From contig NZ_LMUD01000009.1 of NCBI RefSeq assembly GCF_009766095.1, forward strand, positions 1 through 64,000: a stretch of 64,000 nucleotides of DNA, read 5' to 3'. This document shows positions 1-9,532 of this stretch, piece by piece. The DNA is from Granulicella sp. S190 (GTDB taxonomy: Bacteria > Acidobacteriota > Terriglobia > Terriglobales > Acidobacteriaceae). Each line of letters opens with the position of its first letter. Positions within the stretch are counted from its first letter, which is position 1. Below the pieces are notes generated by a model, which saw nothing but the letters and a program-made list of their open reading frames with translations, made no database searches and was not told the origin of the DNA. Made by a program: the position numbers and the translations under genes.

Positions 1-712
1 ATCGTTCCACCGCCTCTTCCGGCGTCTCCACCGGCGATGCCAACATGAATCCCAGCGGATGAAACAGCCGCATCTTCGCCTGAGCCAGCGTGCCTGCAAA
101 TGCCCTGCGCACCGCACCGCCAAGGTCCGCCTCCAGCATCACGGCTAGTCGCACCATCTCCACGGGAGCGGCAGCAGCGACAGCAATCGCCTCTTCCACC
201 AGACTCTGCTTCACCCCGATCCTCATATCGCCAAGCATCAGCTTCAGCAGGTACTTCGCCTCGAGCGGCGTTGCTCTTCGCAGCAGGCCTTCCACCAAAC
301 CCGCACGAATCGCAGTTGTCTTTGCCACTGCCATCGCAGCAAACGCCTCTGTTACTTCTGCCAGCGTCAGCTCCGACATCCTCCCAGCCCCCGCTGTAAT
401 CAAGAGATCGTAGGCTGCGGCGCCCATGTCACCATGCCGTCGATAGGCCAGTGTCATTGCCTGGTCGCTGGCTCCGCTGACTGCCAACAGAGCCTTCGAT
501 AACAACGCTCCACCCGCATTCAACTTTCGCGAATCGGACTCCGCAAATGGCGTTCCCGCGACATAAAGCGCGAACCACCCTGCGTCTTCGCTCTCAGGGG
601 TAGCCGCGTACACCGCAGAGATGGCCTTCGCAATCGCCGCGCGCTTCTTCAGCTTCCCTGTCTCCCCGGCAAGCTCCTCGGCCAACTCTGCGACCGCGGC
701 AAATAGTGCCAT
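1..712 (-). CDS. ATP-dependent DNA ligase, N-terminal part (runs off the left edge)
   Basis: The minus strand is open from an ATG at 712 to the window edge, about 237 codons. The translation begins MALFAAVAELAEEL and contains KYLLKLMLGDMRIGVKQ and then MRLFHPLGFMLASPVE. These match the N-terminal domain (DNA_ligase_A_N) of archaeal and bacterial ATP-dependent ligases, which precedes the adenylation domain. The adenylation-domain lysine motif (KxDG) would lie beyond the edge and cannot be seen. The family seals nicks in DNA using ATP, and bacterial copies are accessory to NAD-dependent LigA. The gene starts 24 bp after the stop of the epoxide-hydrolase-like gene, so the two may be cotranscribed. 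The family call is firm; the role in the cell is inferred. Confidence 0.85.
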   Translation of the reverse strand, partial: MALFAAVAELAEELAGETGKLKKRAAIAKAISAVYAATPESEDAGWFALYVAGTPFAESDSRKLNAGGALLSKALLAVSGASDQAMTLAYRRHGDMGAAAYDLLITAGAGRMSELTLAEVTEAFAAMAVAKTTAIRAGLVEGLLRRATPLEAKYLLKLMLGDMRIGVKQSLVEEAIAVAAAAPVEMVRLAVMLEADLGGAVRRAFAGTLAQAKMRLFHPLGFMLASPVETPEEAVER

Positions 713-736
713 ACCCTGAACTCCTTGCGCCAAAAC

Positions 737-1633
737 TTATCGCGATGCTTTCTCCTGCAGGTGAAGAACGATGGCATCCGCCACCCGATCCGGTGATTCG
801 CGATGGGGAAAATGGCCCACACCATCCAGCAACATGCGACGATACCCAGCCATGAAGTACCGCTCCTTTCCCTCCGATTGGCTGGGGGCATCGCACCGAT
901 CGTCCGCTCCCTGGATCATCAAGGTTGGGATAGACACACGTTCTATCGCTTCGAGCTTTCGTTGGTGGTCGTCGTAACGCGCATCCCAAGCCTCGCCTTT
1001 CATCCAGCGCGAGCGGTAAGAGTTCAACGTGATGGGGACCCAGTCAGGATTCAAAAAGCTTTGGGCCGTTCTCGAAAACTCAGCCTCATCGAACCATCCA
1101 GACGGGCTCCACGTGTCCCATTGAATGCGCGCAAACCCGCACGGATCCTCCTGTACCTTTTCCGCTCCCCCCTCGATGCACTGAAACCACTGATACCAGA
1201 AGCGCCGTGATTGCTCGAACGACGGCACATGAAAGCGACCGCCAGGCTGATATGCCAGCGCTAAAGCAGATATCGTCGTAATCCGCTCCGGAAAAAGCGC
1301 CGCCATCGTATACGCCGCTCTTGCGCCCCAGTCATGTCCCACTACAGCGAAACGGTCGATCCCAAGTCCATCGGCGAGATCGAGCGCATCCTGCGCCAGC
1401 GCCACCCCTGCACCGACTCGCGGCGTCTCTTCAGACAAGAACCTGGTCTGTCCAGAGCCTCGGATATATGGAATCACCGTCCGCCAACCCTCCGTCTGCA
1501 GCCTGGCTGCGAGGTGTTCCCAGCCGCGCGGGGCGTCCGGCCACCCATGAAGCAGAAGCACCGCGGGACTATGAATAGAACCACCGTCCTCGAAGGCGAT
1601 CTCCAGTAACTCTGTCCTGATCTTCTTTAGCAT
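737..1633 (-). CDS. alpha/beta hydrolase, epoxide-hydrolase type
   Basis: This 298-residue protein has an alpha/beta hydrolase fold. The oxyanion motif HGWPD is at residues 29-33 and the nucleophile elbow GHDWGA puts Asp at residue 101. An Asp nucleophile is typical of epoxide hydrolases and haloalkane dehalogenases rather than esterases. A late acid lies in QGADDRCD and the catalytic His is at about residue 274 (GVGHFPHRE). No signal peptide is seen, so it is probably cytoplasmic. The natural substrate cannot be read from sequence. It lies upstream of the ligase gene on the same strand, and the shared transcript is inferred from the 24-bp gap. Confidence 0.85.
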   Translation of the reverse strand: MLKKIRTELLEIAFEDGGSIHSPAVLLLHGWPDAPRGWEHLAARLQTEGWRTVIPYIRGSGQTRFLSEETPRVGAGVALAQDALDLADGLGIDRFAVVGHDWGARAAYTMAALFPERITTISALALAYQPGGRFHVPSFEQSRRFWYQWFQCIEGGAEKVQEDPCGFARIQWDTWSPSGWFDEAEFSRTAQSFLNPDWVPITLNSYRSRWMKGEAWDARYDDHQRKLEAIERVSIPTLMIQGADDRCDAPSQSEGKERYFMAGYRRMLLDGVGHFPHRESPDRVADAIVLHLQEKASR

Positions 1634-1888
1634 GAACCCTTATCCTCGTCCCACGTCTGATTCGGCCAACTAATATGCCGCTGATTCCTCCCCAGTAAAG
1701 ATGCAAAAAAGAGGCTCGCTGCACCTAACCCGGAAGGAGTAACATCTAACTAGATATGAATGCAGTCGCAAAGCCGGTGTCTTCCCCCCGCGTGATCGAG
1801 TCGCCCGACCGTCACGACTTTGCCTAGCTGCGCCTTCTCGGTTCCTTTTCCTTATCCCTATAATCCCTTTTCTCTCAATGGAGTAGCT

Positions 1889-2965
<1,077 letters not shown>

Positions 2966-3253
2966 CGCGCTTGCCCATATATTCCCCTAAAAACTCGACT
3001 CTAGGGCCGTCAGTGTTTCTTGCACTGTGGCCTCGACGATCGCAATATTGATGCGGCCATGCGCTTCAACTCCTTCCCTCTGCTGTCGAAGTAAAAGCGC
3101 CATAGCAAAGCCGCCCAATTTGGAACCGTCATCCTTTTCCGTGTTGATGTTCAAACGAAAGATCCGTTTTCATCTAAAGCTTTTTTGCGGGATGACGATG
3201 CAAGAAGCAACTGTCACGCGAAGTATCCGCAGACATCTACGAAAGGGAACCAC

Positions 3254-3727
3254 ATGAGCTTGTCAGTCCTAACGCCTGTTCCGCAGAGCTCCAGCAACGA
3301 TCTTTTCAACGAGCTCGCCCAACTCAAGAACTCCAAAACCACTACCAACCCCACAACACAGGCCTCAACAACCCAGGCTTCCGACAACTCCAACCCCAAT
3401 AGCACCAGCAGCAGCTCTTCCGGCAATGCACTTTCGACCGACCTGGCCGCGCTGCTCAAGGCTCTGGGCTCCAACGATGTAAACAGCGCCAAGGCAGCAC
3501 TCACTAAGGTAGAGAACGATTTGAAGGCCCAGAACTCTTCTTCCCCGTCTTCCTCATCGACCGGGAGCACCTCCGACTCGCAGTCCTCCAACCCGCTCGA
3601 TAAGTTGCTCAACCAGCTCGGCTCCGATCTAAACTCCGGCAACACCACGGATGCTCTATCAGATCTCACCAACTTTCTCGTCAACAGCGGGCAAACCTCG
3701 GGCTCTGCTGTAAACGTAAACGCCTGA
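3254..3727 (+). CDS. Ser/Asn/Thr-rich low-complexity protein
   Basis: This 157-residue protein has no family I recognise. The start at 3254 is chosen over the upstream in-frame ATG at 3185 because GAAAGGGAA precedes it. Residues about 28-60 and 92-118 are runs of Ser, Thr and Asn. Between them are leucine-rich amphipathic stretches (STDLAALLKALGSNDVNSAK and a similar DKLLNQLGSDLNSG), which look like two related helical units. No signal peptide or membrane segment is visible. A strong terminator follows directly, so it is probably a single-gene transcript end. Its function is unknown. Confidence 0.6.
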   Translation: MSLSVLTPVPQSSSNDLFNELAQLKNSKTTTNPTTQASTTQASDNSNPNSTSSSSSGNALSTDLAALLKALGSNDVNSAKAALTKVENDLKAQNSSSPSSSSTGSTSDSQSSNPLDKLLNQLGSDLNSGNTTDALSDLTNFLVNSGQTSGSAVNVNA

Positions 3728-3749
3728 TCCGCCGCCGTATCTCAATACA

Positions 3750-3806
3750 CCCATCTTCACACACATCTATTCCACGTGAATCTACGTGAAGATGGGCTTT
3801 CTTTTT
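3750..3806 (+). terminator. Rho-independent terminator after the Ser/Asn-rich gene
   Basis: An 11-bp perfect stem, CCCATCTTCAC (3750-3760) with GTGAAGATGGG (3786-3796), encloses a 25-base loop. It is followed by a T-rich tract (CTTTCTTTTT). It lies 22 bases after the stop codon. Confidence 0.8.
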
Positions 3807-3938
3807 CGAACGGCGTTCGGCGAACTCTCCGATACCAGGTTCCGCTTCTATAACTCGCGCTCCCCTGTCCTGACCTGTGAATTGTCACCAATCTCATCCA
3901 TAGGCGACAATTCGTACTCAGAACCAATGGAGCAGTAA

Positions 3939-4790
3939 ATGACCTCGAGTCCGGCCTTCCGTATCCGTCTGCTACACAAGTGTTCTCTTCTCACCGCCCT
4001 TCTGAACATCCTCTTCACGCCTCTCCTGCACGCCCAGCCCGACATCAGAACTCCACCCCTCAACGGCATCGCCCACGTCTCTCTTCGCGTCCACAGTCTT
4101 GACGCCTCTGTCGCCTTCTACGAGAAGCTCGGCTTCGAACGAGCCTTCGATCTTCGTAAAGACAATGTTCCCTATAGATCATTCTTCAAGATCAACGACG
4201 TCCAGTTCATCGAACTTACCCCCGCAGTTGCCACCGATACCGACACCGGCTCCTCGCGCCTCTGCTTCGAGGCCGTTGATCTGCAGGCGCTCAATGATAA
4301 CTACTCGAGCCACGGCCTCACCCCAACTCCCACCGGAAAGACCGAGCCGGGCAACCTTCACTTCTTCATAGCCGGTCCAGCCCAATCCTCAGGCGCCCAG
4401 ATCATCGAATACACCCAGTACATGCCCGGCTCGCTGCACCGCGAAGACGAGGGGAAACATCTTGGCCCCGACCGCATCGCCGAGAAGTTGATTGGGATGT
4501 CGCTGCCGATGGCCGACCCTGCTGCGGCCCGCGACTTTTATATCAACCAGCTCAACTTCAAGCCCATCGCCAACGACCCGATGAGTCTCCATATGCCCGG
4601 CGAGAGCGGCCAGGAGATTGAGATTCTTCCTGGGACCCCAGGCAGTCACGCCCGCATCACCCTTGAGTCAAACAGCCTTAGCAAAGCCGCGCGCCACCTC
4701 CACAAAGAGGGCATCTTCGCCCTCAAGAATGGCAATACCCTCAGCATCATCGACCCAGACGGCAACCTGCTCCTCCTTGAGACCCGCTAG
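3939..4790 (+). CDS. secreted VOC (glyoxalase-fold) family protein
   Basis: This 283-residue protein has an N-terminal hydrophobic signal (LLTALLNILFTPLLHAQ) predicted to be cleaved after about residue 31. Two vicinal-oxygen-chelate modules follow. The first begins NGIAHVSLRVHSLDASVAFYEKLGF, cut here to its key residues H, Y and G. The second is around MADPAAARDFYINQLNF. VOC proteins bind a metal and small substrates in glyoxalases, dioxygenases and resistance proteins; the reaction here is not predictable. Export to the periplasm is inferred from the signal. It is followed after 47 bp by another secreted protein on the same strand. Confidence 0.8.
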   Translation: MTSSPAFRIRLLHKCSLLTALLNILFTPLLHAQPDIRTPPLNGIAHVSLRVHSLDASVAFYEKLGFERAFDLRKDNVPYRSFFKINDVQFIELTPAVATDTDTGSSRLCFEAVDLQALNDNYSSHGLTPTPTGKTEPGNLHFFIAGPAQSSGAQIIEYTQYMPGSLHREDEGKHLGPDRIAEKLIGMSLPMADPAAARDFYINQLNFKPIANDPMSLHMPGESGQEIEILPGTPGSHARITLESNSLSKAARHLHKEGIFALKNGNTLSIIDPDGNLLLLETR

Positions 4791-4837
4791 GAAACTTGCT
4801 AGCGAACTAATCTGCAGCGCCGAACGTAGAGTCGTTC

Positions 4838-5647
4838 ATGAGCCTCGCTTCACACCTAAGACGCACCTCATTCTTATGCCTTCTGGGAGGTTTTGCTACG
4901 GTAACTGTGCAAGGCCAGCACCCAGACCCGGCGCTTGAACAGATTCTTACGCGCGTGGAAGCGAACACCGACCGGTACAAGGCCTCCGTACCCAGTTTTT
5001 TCTGCGACGAACACATCGTCTCGCAGGAACTCCACGATGGCAGCGTGAAGCACGAGACCACGATCGAGGCGCTCTTCCGTGTCACGCGATCCTCGTCTCC
5101 TCTCCAAACCCTTGAAGAGTCGCGCGAGGTCAGCACGATCAATGGCAGACCGTCGGGCGGTAAAAAACTAGACATGCCGATCTCGTTCAGCGGAGGTTTT
5201 AGCAGAGCACTCACAAAGTTCCTCTCCGCAGAACACCGTCAGTGTTTCAACTACGATCCCGATCCTTCGTCCTTACCTCCGGGTACCGAAGCATTTACCT
5301 TCACCGCAAACGAAGGCGCTTCCGGACAGCCTGGCTGCTCTTCCATCCAGGCCGGCACCACAGGCAAATTCGTCATCGACTCGTCAACCTGGCAGGTTAC
5401 GCACATCGAACGCACCGTCCCTCACCCCATTGGCAAGGACAGCGCCGTTCGTGGGACTGCCTCGGTCGACTTTGCCCCCGTCACTCTCAATGGAAAAACA
5501 TTCTGGCTCCCATTGACTGTGACAGCCTTCACCACCGAGACGTCCAGGACGAATGCCTTTCGCTTCACGGCGACATACGCCAACTATCATCGCTTCGCCG
5601 CCACTTCGAGCATCGTCCCAAACGCAGCAGACCCCACTCCGCCGTAG
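4838..5647 (+). CDS. secreted protein of unknown function
   Basis: The 269-residue product begins with a signal peptide (SFLCLLGGFATVTVQGQ, cleavage near residue 26). The mature part has Cys in FFCDEH, RQCFNY and PGCSSI, and repeated beta-strand-like segments such as GKFVIDSSTWQVTHIER. The pattern resembles acidobacterial periplasmic proteins with a lipoprotein-localisation-like beta sheet, but I do not recognise a named family. It is on the same strand as the VOC gene and 47 bp downstream, so they may be cotranscribed. No catalytic motif is visible. Confidence 0.65.
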   Translation: MSLASHLRRTSFLCLLGGFATVTVQGQHPDPALEQILTRVEANTDRYKASVPSFFCDEHIVSQELHDGSVKHETTIEALFRVTRSSSPLQTLEESREVSTINGRPSGGKKLDMPISFSGGFSRALTKFLSAEHRQCFNYDPDPSSLPPGTEAFTFTANEGASGQPGCSSIQAGTTGKFVIDSSTWQVTHIERTVPHPIGKDSAVRGTASVDFAPVTLNGKTFWLPLTVTAFTTETSRTNAFRFTATYANYHRFAATSSIVPNAADPTPP

Positions 5648-5669
5648 AAGAGCAATCTCATCCCTGGGA

Positions 5670-6464
5670 TCAAACCTGCGAGTAAGCCGTTGGGCTCAAG
5701 ATCAGATTCGAAATGTTACTCACAATCTCTTCGTAGCCATATCGCGGCGAGCTCTTCAGCTTGATCCACTCAGGATCCGCACGGAACTTGTCCCACTTCG
5801 CGTTGAGGTCCGTCAGATCGGCAAAGCCCAGCATGTAGGTGAGGTTCGGCATGCGTGGACCGATCAGAGTATCGCTATAGAAGATCTGGCTGAAACCCGC
5901 CCGCTGAAAGATGTCAAACTCACCGTGATGAAACATCTCCACCTTGCGAACATGCGCCTGGCTGCTGGGGCTCTCGTAGGTCCGCAGCTGGAAGATTCTC
6001 TTGCCATGCTCTGCCGTTGCGGCTGGCAGCGTCAACTTCGGCCAACCCTCGAACGCCACATGGAGCGAGCTATCGATGCGTTGAAAGGCAGGGGCCGTTG
6101 CAGGAGCACTCCAGAAGGCTGCAGCAGCTTTCTGGAACTGCTCATCATGCGCAAGCTGTAGCTCCGCAGAGACAAGCGTGTCGAGTTTCGCGCACGGCAG
6201 CAAAAGATATAACGTCGGCGTATCCGGTCCGATGTCGAGATGAAAAGCCCCGACCGGCGCAATACCCATCCGGTTGAGCGCAGGAATCAACGCATTCGCC
6301 AGATAATCTTCTGTGAGCTTGACCTGTGGTCCGGTCTGCAGGTGATACCTGCGAATCTCGTAGTACTCACGTGGGCGGCCCGCAGAAGATTGAGCCTGCG
6401 ACTGATTTGCTAAAGCCAATACGGAGGTTGCCATCGATGCGCTCAAGAAGTCACGCCTTTCCAT
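5670..6464 (-). CDS. NIPSNAP family protein with Tat-type signal
   Basis: A start at 6464 gives MERRDFLSASMATS, a twin-arginine-like export signal. GGGAGGATTT lies just upstream, which favours it over the longer reading frame. The mature 264-residue protein has two ferredoxin-like halves, beginning YYEIRRYHLQTG and IFQLRTYESPS. This is the usual duplicated NIPSNAP (dimeric alpha-beta barrel) layout. The molecular role of bacterial NIPSNAP proteins is not established. It converges with the upstream plus-strand gene, the stops being 22 bp apart, and is probably exported folded. Confidence 0.75.
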   Translation of the reverse strand: MERRDFLSASMATSVLALANQSQAQSSAGRPREYYEIRRYHLQTGPQVKLTEDYLANALIPALNRMGIAPVGAFHLDIGPDTPTLYLLLPCAKLDTLVSAELQLAHDEQFQKAAAAFWSAPATAPAFQRIDSSLHVAFEGWPKLTLPAATAEHGKRIFQLRTYESPSSQAHVRKVEMFHHGEFDIFQRAGFSQIFYSDTLIGPRMPNLTYMLGFADLTDLNAKWDKFRADPEWIKLKSSPRYGYEEIVSNISNLILSPTAYSQV

Positions 6465-6565
6465 AAATCCTCCCGGTACGAACAAGCCGTCCTGCTGATA
6501 CAGGATCGAATCTACAAAGAGGATACAGCTTTCGTCGCATGGCCTTATGACAGCGGGAATCTCTC

Positions 6566-7666
6566 TTACTTGGCCGAGGGAAAAGGTTGTGGTGGAGCTT
6601 TCATCAGCTCGACGAAGAGCTTATAGAACCGTGGAAGATCCAGATCCTTCTGGACGTGGACCAACTGCACATCCAGCGCAGGCTTGCTCTCCGCAGTCCA
6701 CGAAAGCGTATCTCCATAGAACGGGCCGCGGCTAAGATCCACATCGAGGTACAACTTTTCTTCCTTGGTGATGATTGCAGGATCAAGCCACGCTGCGGCC
6801 GCAAGCTCGTCCCATAGATAGTAGAACTCGCCCGTATAGGCGGCAAGATACTTCGCAGCCGGATAAGGAGACCGTGCAATCTCATCAAGCATCAACTTCG
6901 TAAACCTGGTCTTGACCGAGATATCGACCGTAGTCAGATCGATGCGAGGCCAGTGGGCGCGAAGCGTAATGTGTGCGGCCTCAGGATCGAACCAGAAGTT
7001 GAACTCATGGCGTGGATTGTTGACGAACTCAGGGTCGCCGGTCTGCGGGCTCAGGCTGCCTCCCATGATCACGATGCCCTGTGCAAACTCCGCGAAGTGC
7101 GAGTCGATCGAGAGCGCCAACGCGATGTTCGTGAGCGGGCCTGCGGCATAGATGGTGACCTGGTGCGGATGCGCATGCACCTGCCGGATCAGAAAATGCG
7201 CTGCATCCTCTAATGACGGCTTCAGCACCGGCTCACCCTCATCAAGCTTAGGAATGACGTATGGCCCGTGATAAGGCTGGCGGCTCGTCTTCGCAGCGAG
7301 ATCGCCCCACGCGCCATACCAGGGAAAGGTGCCATAGAGCTGCTCCTGGATCTTCGACTCTTCCTCCGTTCGAACCAGAGGAAAGACCGCTCCCGGCACG
7401 ACGGAAACATCCGGCCGATGAATCAGCTCAAGCATCCGCAGCGTGTGCTGCACCTCCTCCGGCTCCCAGGCATTGCCGCTCACCATCGTGATTCCCAGCA
7501 CCTCTACCTCCGGAGACTGTAGCAGCACCATCATCGCCATCTGGTTGGAGCCGCCAGGACCGGAGCCATCCTGATCGATGACGACCATACGTTTACCCTG
7601 AGCGGCTAAAGGGAGTGTCATCAAAGCGCAGAGAAGCACGAAGAGGAGCGGAGCAGATTTTCGCAT
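6566..7666 (-). CDS. secreted nucleoside-hydrolase-fold protein with variant metal motif
   Basis: This 366-residue protein starts MRKSAPLLFVLLCALMTLPLAAQG, an apparent signal peptide. A GTG nine bases upstream is an alternative start. The fold is that of inosine-uridine preferring nucleoside hydrolases: N-terminal DQDGSG with Asp31 and Asp33, a central IYAAGPLTNIALAL, and a late WDELAAAAWLDP. The usual N-terminal signature DTDxGxDD is altered: the Asp pair is replaced by Ser-Asn (GGSNQMAM), and the late His-Asp pair is Trp-Asp. The first Asp of the calcium site is kept. Either an unusual N-ribohydrolase or a non-catalytic relative is possible. Confidence 0.75.
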   Translation of the reverse strand: MRKSAPLLFVLLCALMTLPLAAQGKRMVVIDQDGSGPGGSNQMAMMVLLQSPEVEVLGITMVSGNAWEPEEVQHTLRMLELIHRPDVSVVPGAVFPLVRTEEESKIQEQLYGTFPWYGAWGDLAAKTSRQPYHGPYVIPKLDEGEPVLKPSLEDAAHFLIRQVHAHPHQVTIYAAGPLTNIALALSIDSHFAEFAQGIVIMGGSLSPQTGDPEFVNNPRHEFNFWFDPEAAHITLRAHWPRIDLTTVDISVKTRFTKLMLDEIARSPYPAAKYLAAYTGEFYYLWDELAAAAWLDPAIITKEEKLYLDVDLSRGPFYGDTLSWTAESKPALDVQLVHVQKDLDLPRFYKLFVELMKAPPQPFPSAK

Positions 7667-7753
7667 CGTCAGCACAGATTACCAGCCACCCCTGATCCAG
7701 GATCGTCAAAACAAGATGCTGGCACGCGCGACTGCCGTTATGCTTAAACCAAC

Positions 7754-8353
7754 ATGCGCCAACTCCAGCTTTGCCTGCTGCTTCCCCTTATACTTCTCTT
7801 CTCTGCGACTCAGGCAGCCTCTGCGATCGAGGTAAAGGTCTCCGCACAGGCGCTGGAACAAACTCTCCGCGCGCAGCTTTTCAACGGCCCCGAGGGGCGC
7901 TACTACATCCGTGGCGATGCCAACTCGCCCTGCTTTGTCTACGCTGAATCGCCGCACGTCACCTTCGTGCAGGACCGCATCGTCGTCCACGTTCATGCAA
8001 AATCGAAGCTCGGCACCTCCGTTCGGGGCACCTGCCTCGGCGTCTCGCTGACCACGGACACAGACGTCTCACTGATTCCCGAAGCCGAAGAGGAGAGCAT
8101 CGGTTTTCGTGACGCGCGGATCGAACGGCTCAGTGAGTCCCGTGAGCTGAACTTTATCCTCGCGCCCTTCCTCAGCCACAAAGTCCCAGCGCAGATGAAG
8201 GTCAACGCTGCAATCCTTATGCGGCAGCTTCTGAGCCGCTCCACCGAAACTACCGGTTACTCCCTCTCGCTCGACTCACTGAAGCTGCACTCGCTCCTCG
8301 TCGAAGGGGAGTCTCTCGTGATGGACGCCGACGCAAACCTCAAGGTTAACTAG
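7754..8353 (+). CDS. secreted protein of unknown function
   Basis: This 199-residue protein has a clear signal peptide (LCLLLPLILLFSATQAASA, cleavage near residue 24). The mature protein alternates beta-like segments, including IEVKVSAQALEQTLRAQLF and DRIVVHVHAKSKLG. This layout is reminiscent of lipid-binding or chaperone-like SMP/BPI-type periplasmic proteins, but no signature allows assignment. Two Cys residues (SPCFVY, GTCLGV) could form a disulfide. It stands alone between two minus-strand genes and converges on the papain-like candidate 12 bp downstream. Confidence 0.6.
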   Translation: MRQLQLCLLLPLILLFSATQAASAIEVKVSAQALEQTLRAQLFNGPEGRYYIRGDANSPCFVYAESPHVTFVQDRIVVHVHAKSKLGTSVRGTCLGVSLTTDTDVSLIPEAEEESIGFRDARIERLSESRELNFILAPFLSHKVPAQMKVNAAILMRQLLSRSTETTGYSLSLDSLKLHSLLVEGESLVMDADANLKVN

Positions 8354-8365
8354 CCTTTCAGCCAG

Positions 8366-9397
8366 CTACTGTGGGGTAGCCGGAATAGGTTCCGCTGCAG
8401 GTGGAGGCATCGGATGGCGAACCTCGACCGCTCCCGGAACGGGAGTGGCGCCCGTCATCGTCGTGGGTTCTCCAGGTATCACCTCAACCGCAGCATCCTT
8501 GGGAGCCTTGAAGCGACCATCTGTGAGGTAAGCCACCACGAAGCCCGCTGCAACCTCCGGACTCAAGACTGCCAGCGGCACAACATACTTCTTTGACTTC
8601 ACGACGGATTCCAGGACTCCATCGATGGGATGGCTCCGCTTGATGCTCCCCGGCACCTGCGGAATCATAAAGGTAGAAAACTCCAGGTCAGGATGCCGAT
8701 CCGCATACTTGGTCAATGAGCGTGCAACCTGCTTCGGTGTCGTGATTCCCAGGTCGACAAAGAAGTTTCGGTGCACGCTGTGCGGATAGTACACATTGAT
8801 CAAGGTTCGCGAGAAGTCAGCGCAGTTGTGAAACAGCAGATTGAAGTGCCCGTTGTTTCGGTTGTCGTTAAACCGGTTCATAAACTGCTCGTCTTCATCC
8901 GCCGTCGTAGCGACCTGAAAGCCGTAGATTCTGCGGTCATACGACGCACCCACAAGCTGCGTCCACTCCCCGCCGGGAGCTTCACCAGCCTTCTTTCCCT
9001 GAGCAACATCAGGTGCGAACGCAAGCAGATGATCTCGCCTGTACTGATCGCGCAGAGTCGCCTCCACCGCTGCATCCGCAGTCTTCGGAATATCTTCCAC
9101 GCGCTCCACCGCGTAGAGATACGGTACCAGCGGGATCGCCAGCCAGTCGTAACCATCTATCTTGTGATAACGGCTGATGACCGCGCCGGGCTCTCCTGGA
9201 CGACAAGGCCGTAGATGCGTAGGCGAGTCAGCGCAGATGTGATTCAGGTAGATCGCCGCATGTCCCGTGGGATTAAACGCCCCGAACTCGCCATAGGGCT
9301 CCTCCATCAACAGAGCAGCGTCAGCCCGAGCCCTCGCGCAGCCCAGTGCCGAGGCCAGGATCACCAGCGCTGTCGCTGCGACACAACTCTTTCTCAT
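8366..9397 (-). CDS. secreted protein with possible permuted papain-like (NlpC/LRAT-like) active site
   Basis: The start at 9397 is chosen because GGAGAGG precedes it and the product then begins with a signal peptide (MRKSCVAATALVILASALGC). The longer frame from 9508 lacks these features. The 343-residue protein contains GHAAIYL with His46 and later FHNCADF with Cys192. A GHxxIYL strand followed by an HNCxxF helix is the arrangement of permuted papain-fold hydrolases such as LRAT/YiiX-like and DUF4105-like proteins. The Cys20 region could alternatively be a lipobox (ASALGC). The C-terminus is Pro-rich. Activity is inferred only. Confidence 0.6.
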   Translation of the reverse strand: MRKSCVAATALVILASALGCARARADAALLMEEPYGEFGAFNPTGHAAIYLNHICADSPTHLRPCRPGEPGAVISRYHKIDGYDWLAIPLVPYLYAVERVEDIPKTADAAVEATLRDQYRRDHLLAFAPDVAQGKKAGEAPGGEWTQLVGASYDRRIYGFQVATTADEDEQFMNRFNDNRNNGHFNLLFHNCADFSRTLINVYYPHSVHRNFFVDLGITTPKQVARSLTKYADRHPDLEFSTFMIPQVPGSIKRSHPIDGVLESVVKSKKYVVPLAVLSPEVAAGFVVAYLTDGRFKAPKDAAVEVIPGEPTTMTGATPVPGAVEVRHPMPPPAAEPIPATPQ

Positions 9398-9532
9398 TCC
9401 AAACCTCTCCGCGGAAGATGCACACCGATTCCTGGATATGCTGACACCTATTTTCGCAGATAGGTTGCGCCCCTTCTCGCATTTTGGCGGCGAAGACTTT
9501 AGGTCCAAACACGCTGAAGAGTTGCATCTAGT

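Noticed and set aside
594-989. 131-residue minus-strand frame
   Set aside because: It is in a different frame from the ligase and the hydrolase and overlaps both; composition is Arg/Gly-rich noise.
1756-1827. 23-codon plus-strand frame before prfA
   Set aside because: It has no properly spaced ribosome site and no match to the usual small gene (rpmE) before prfA.
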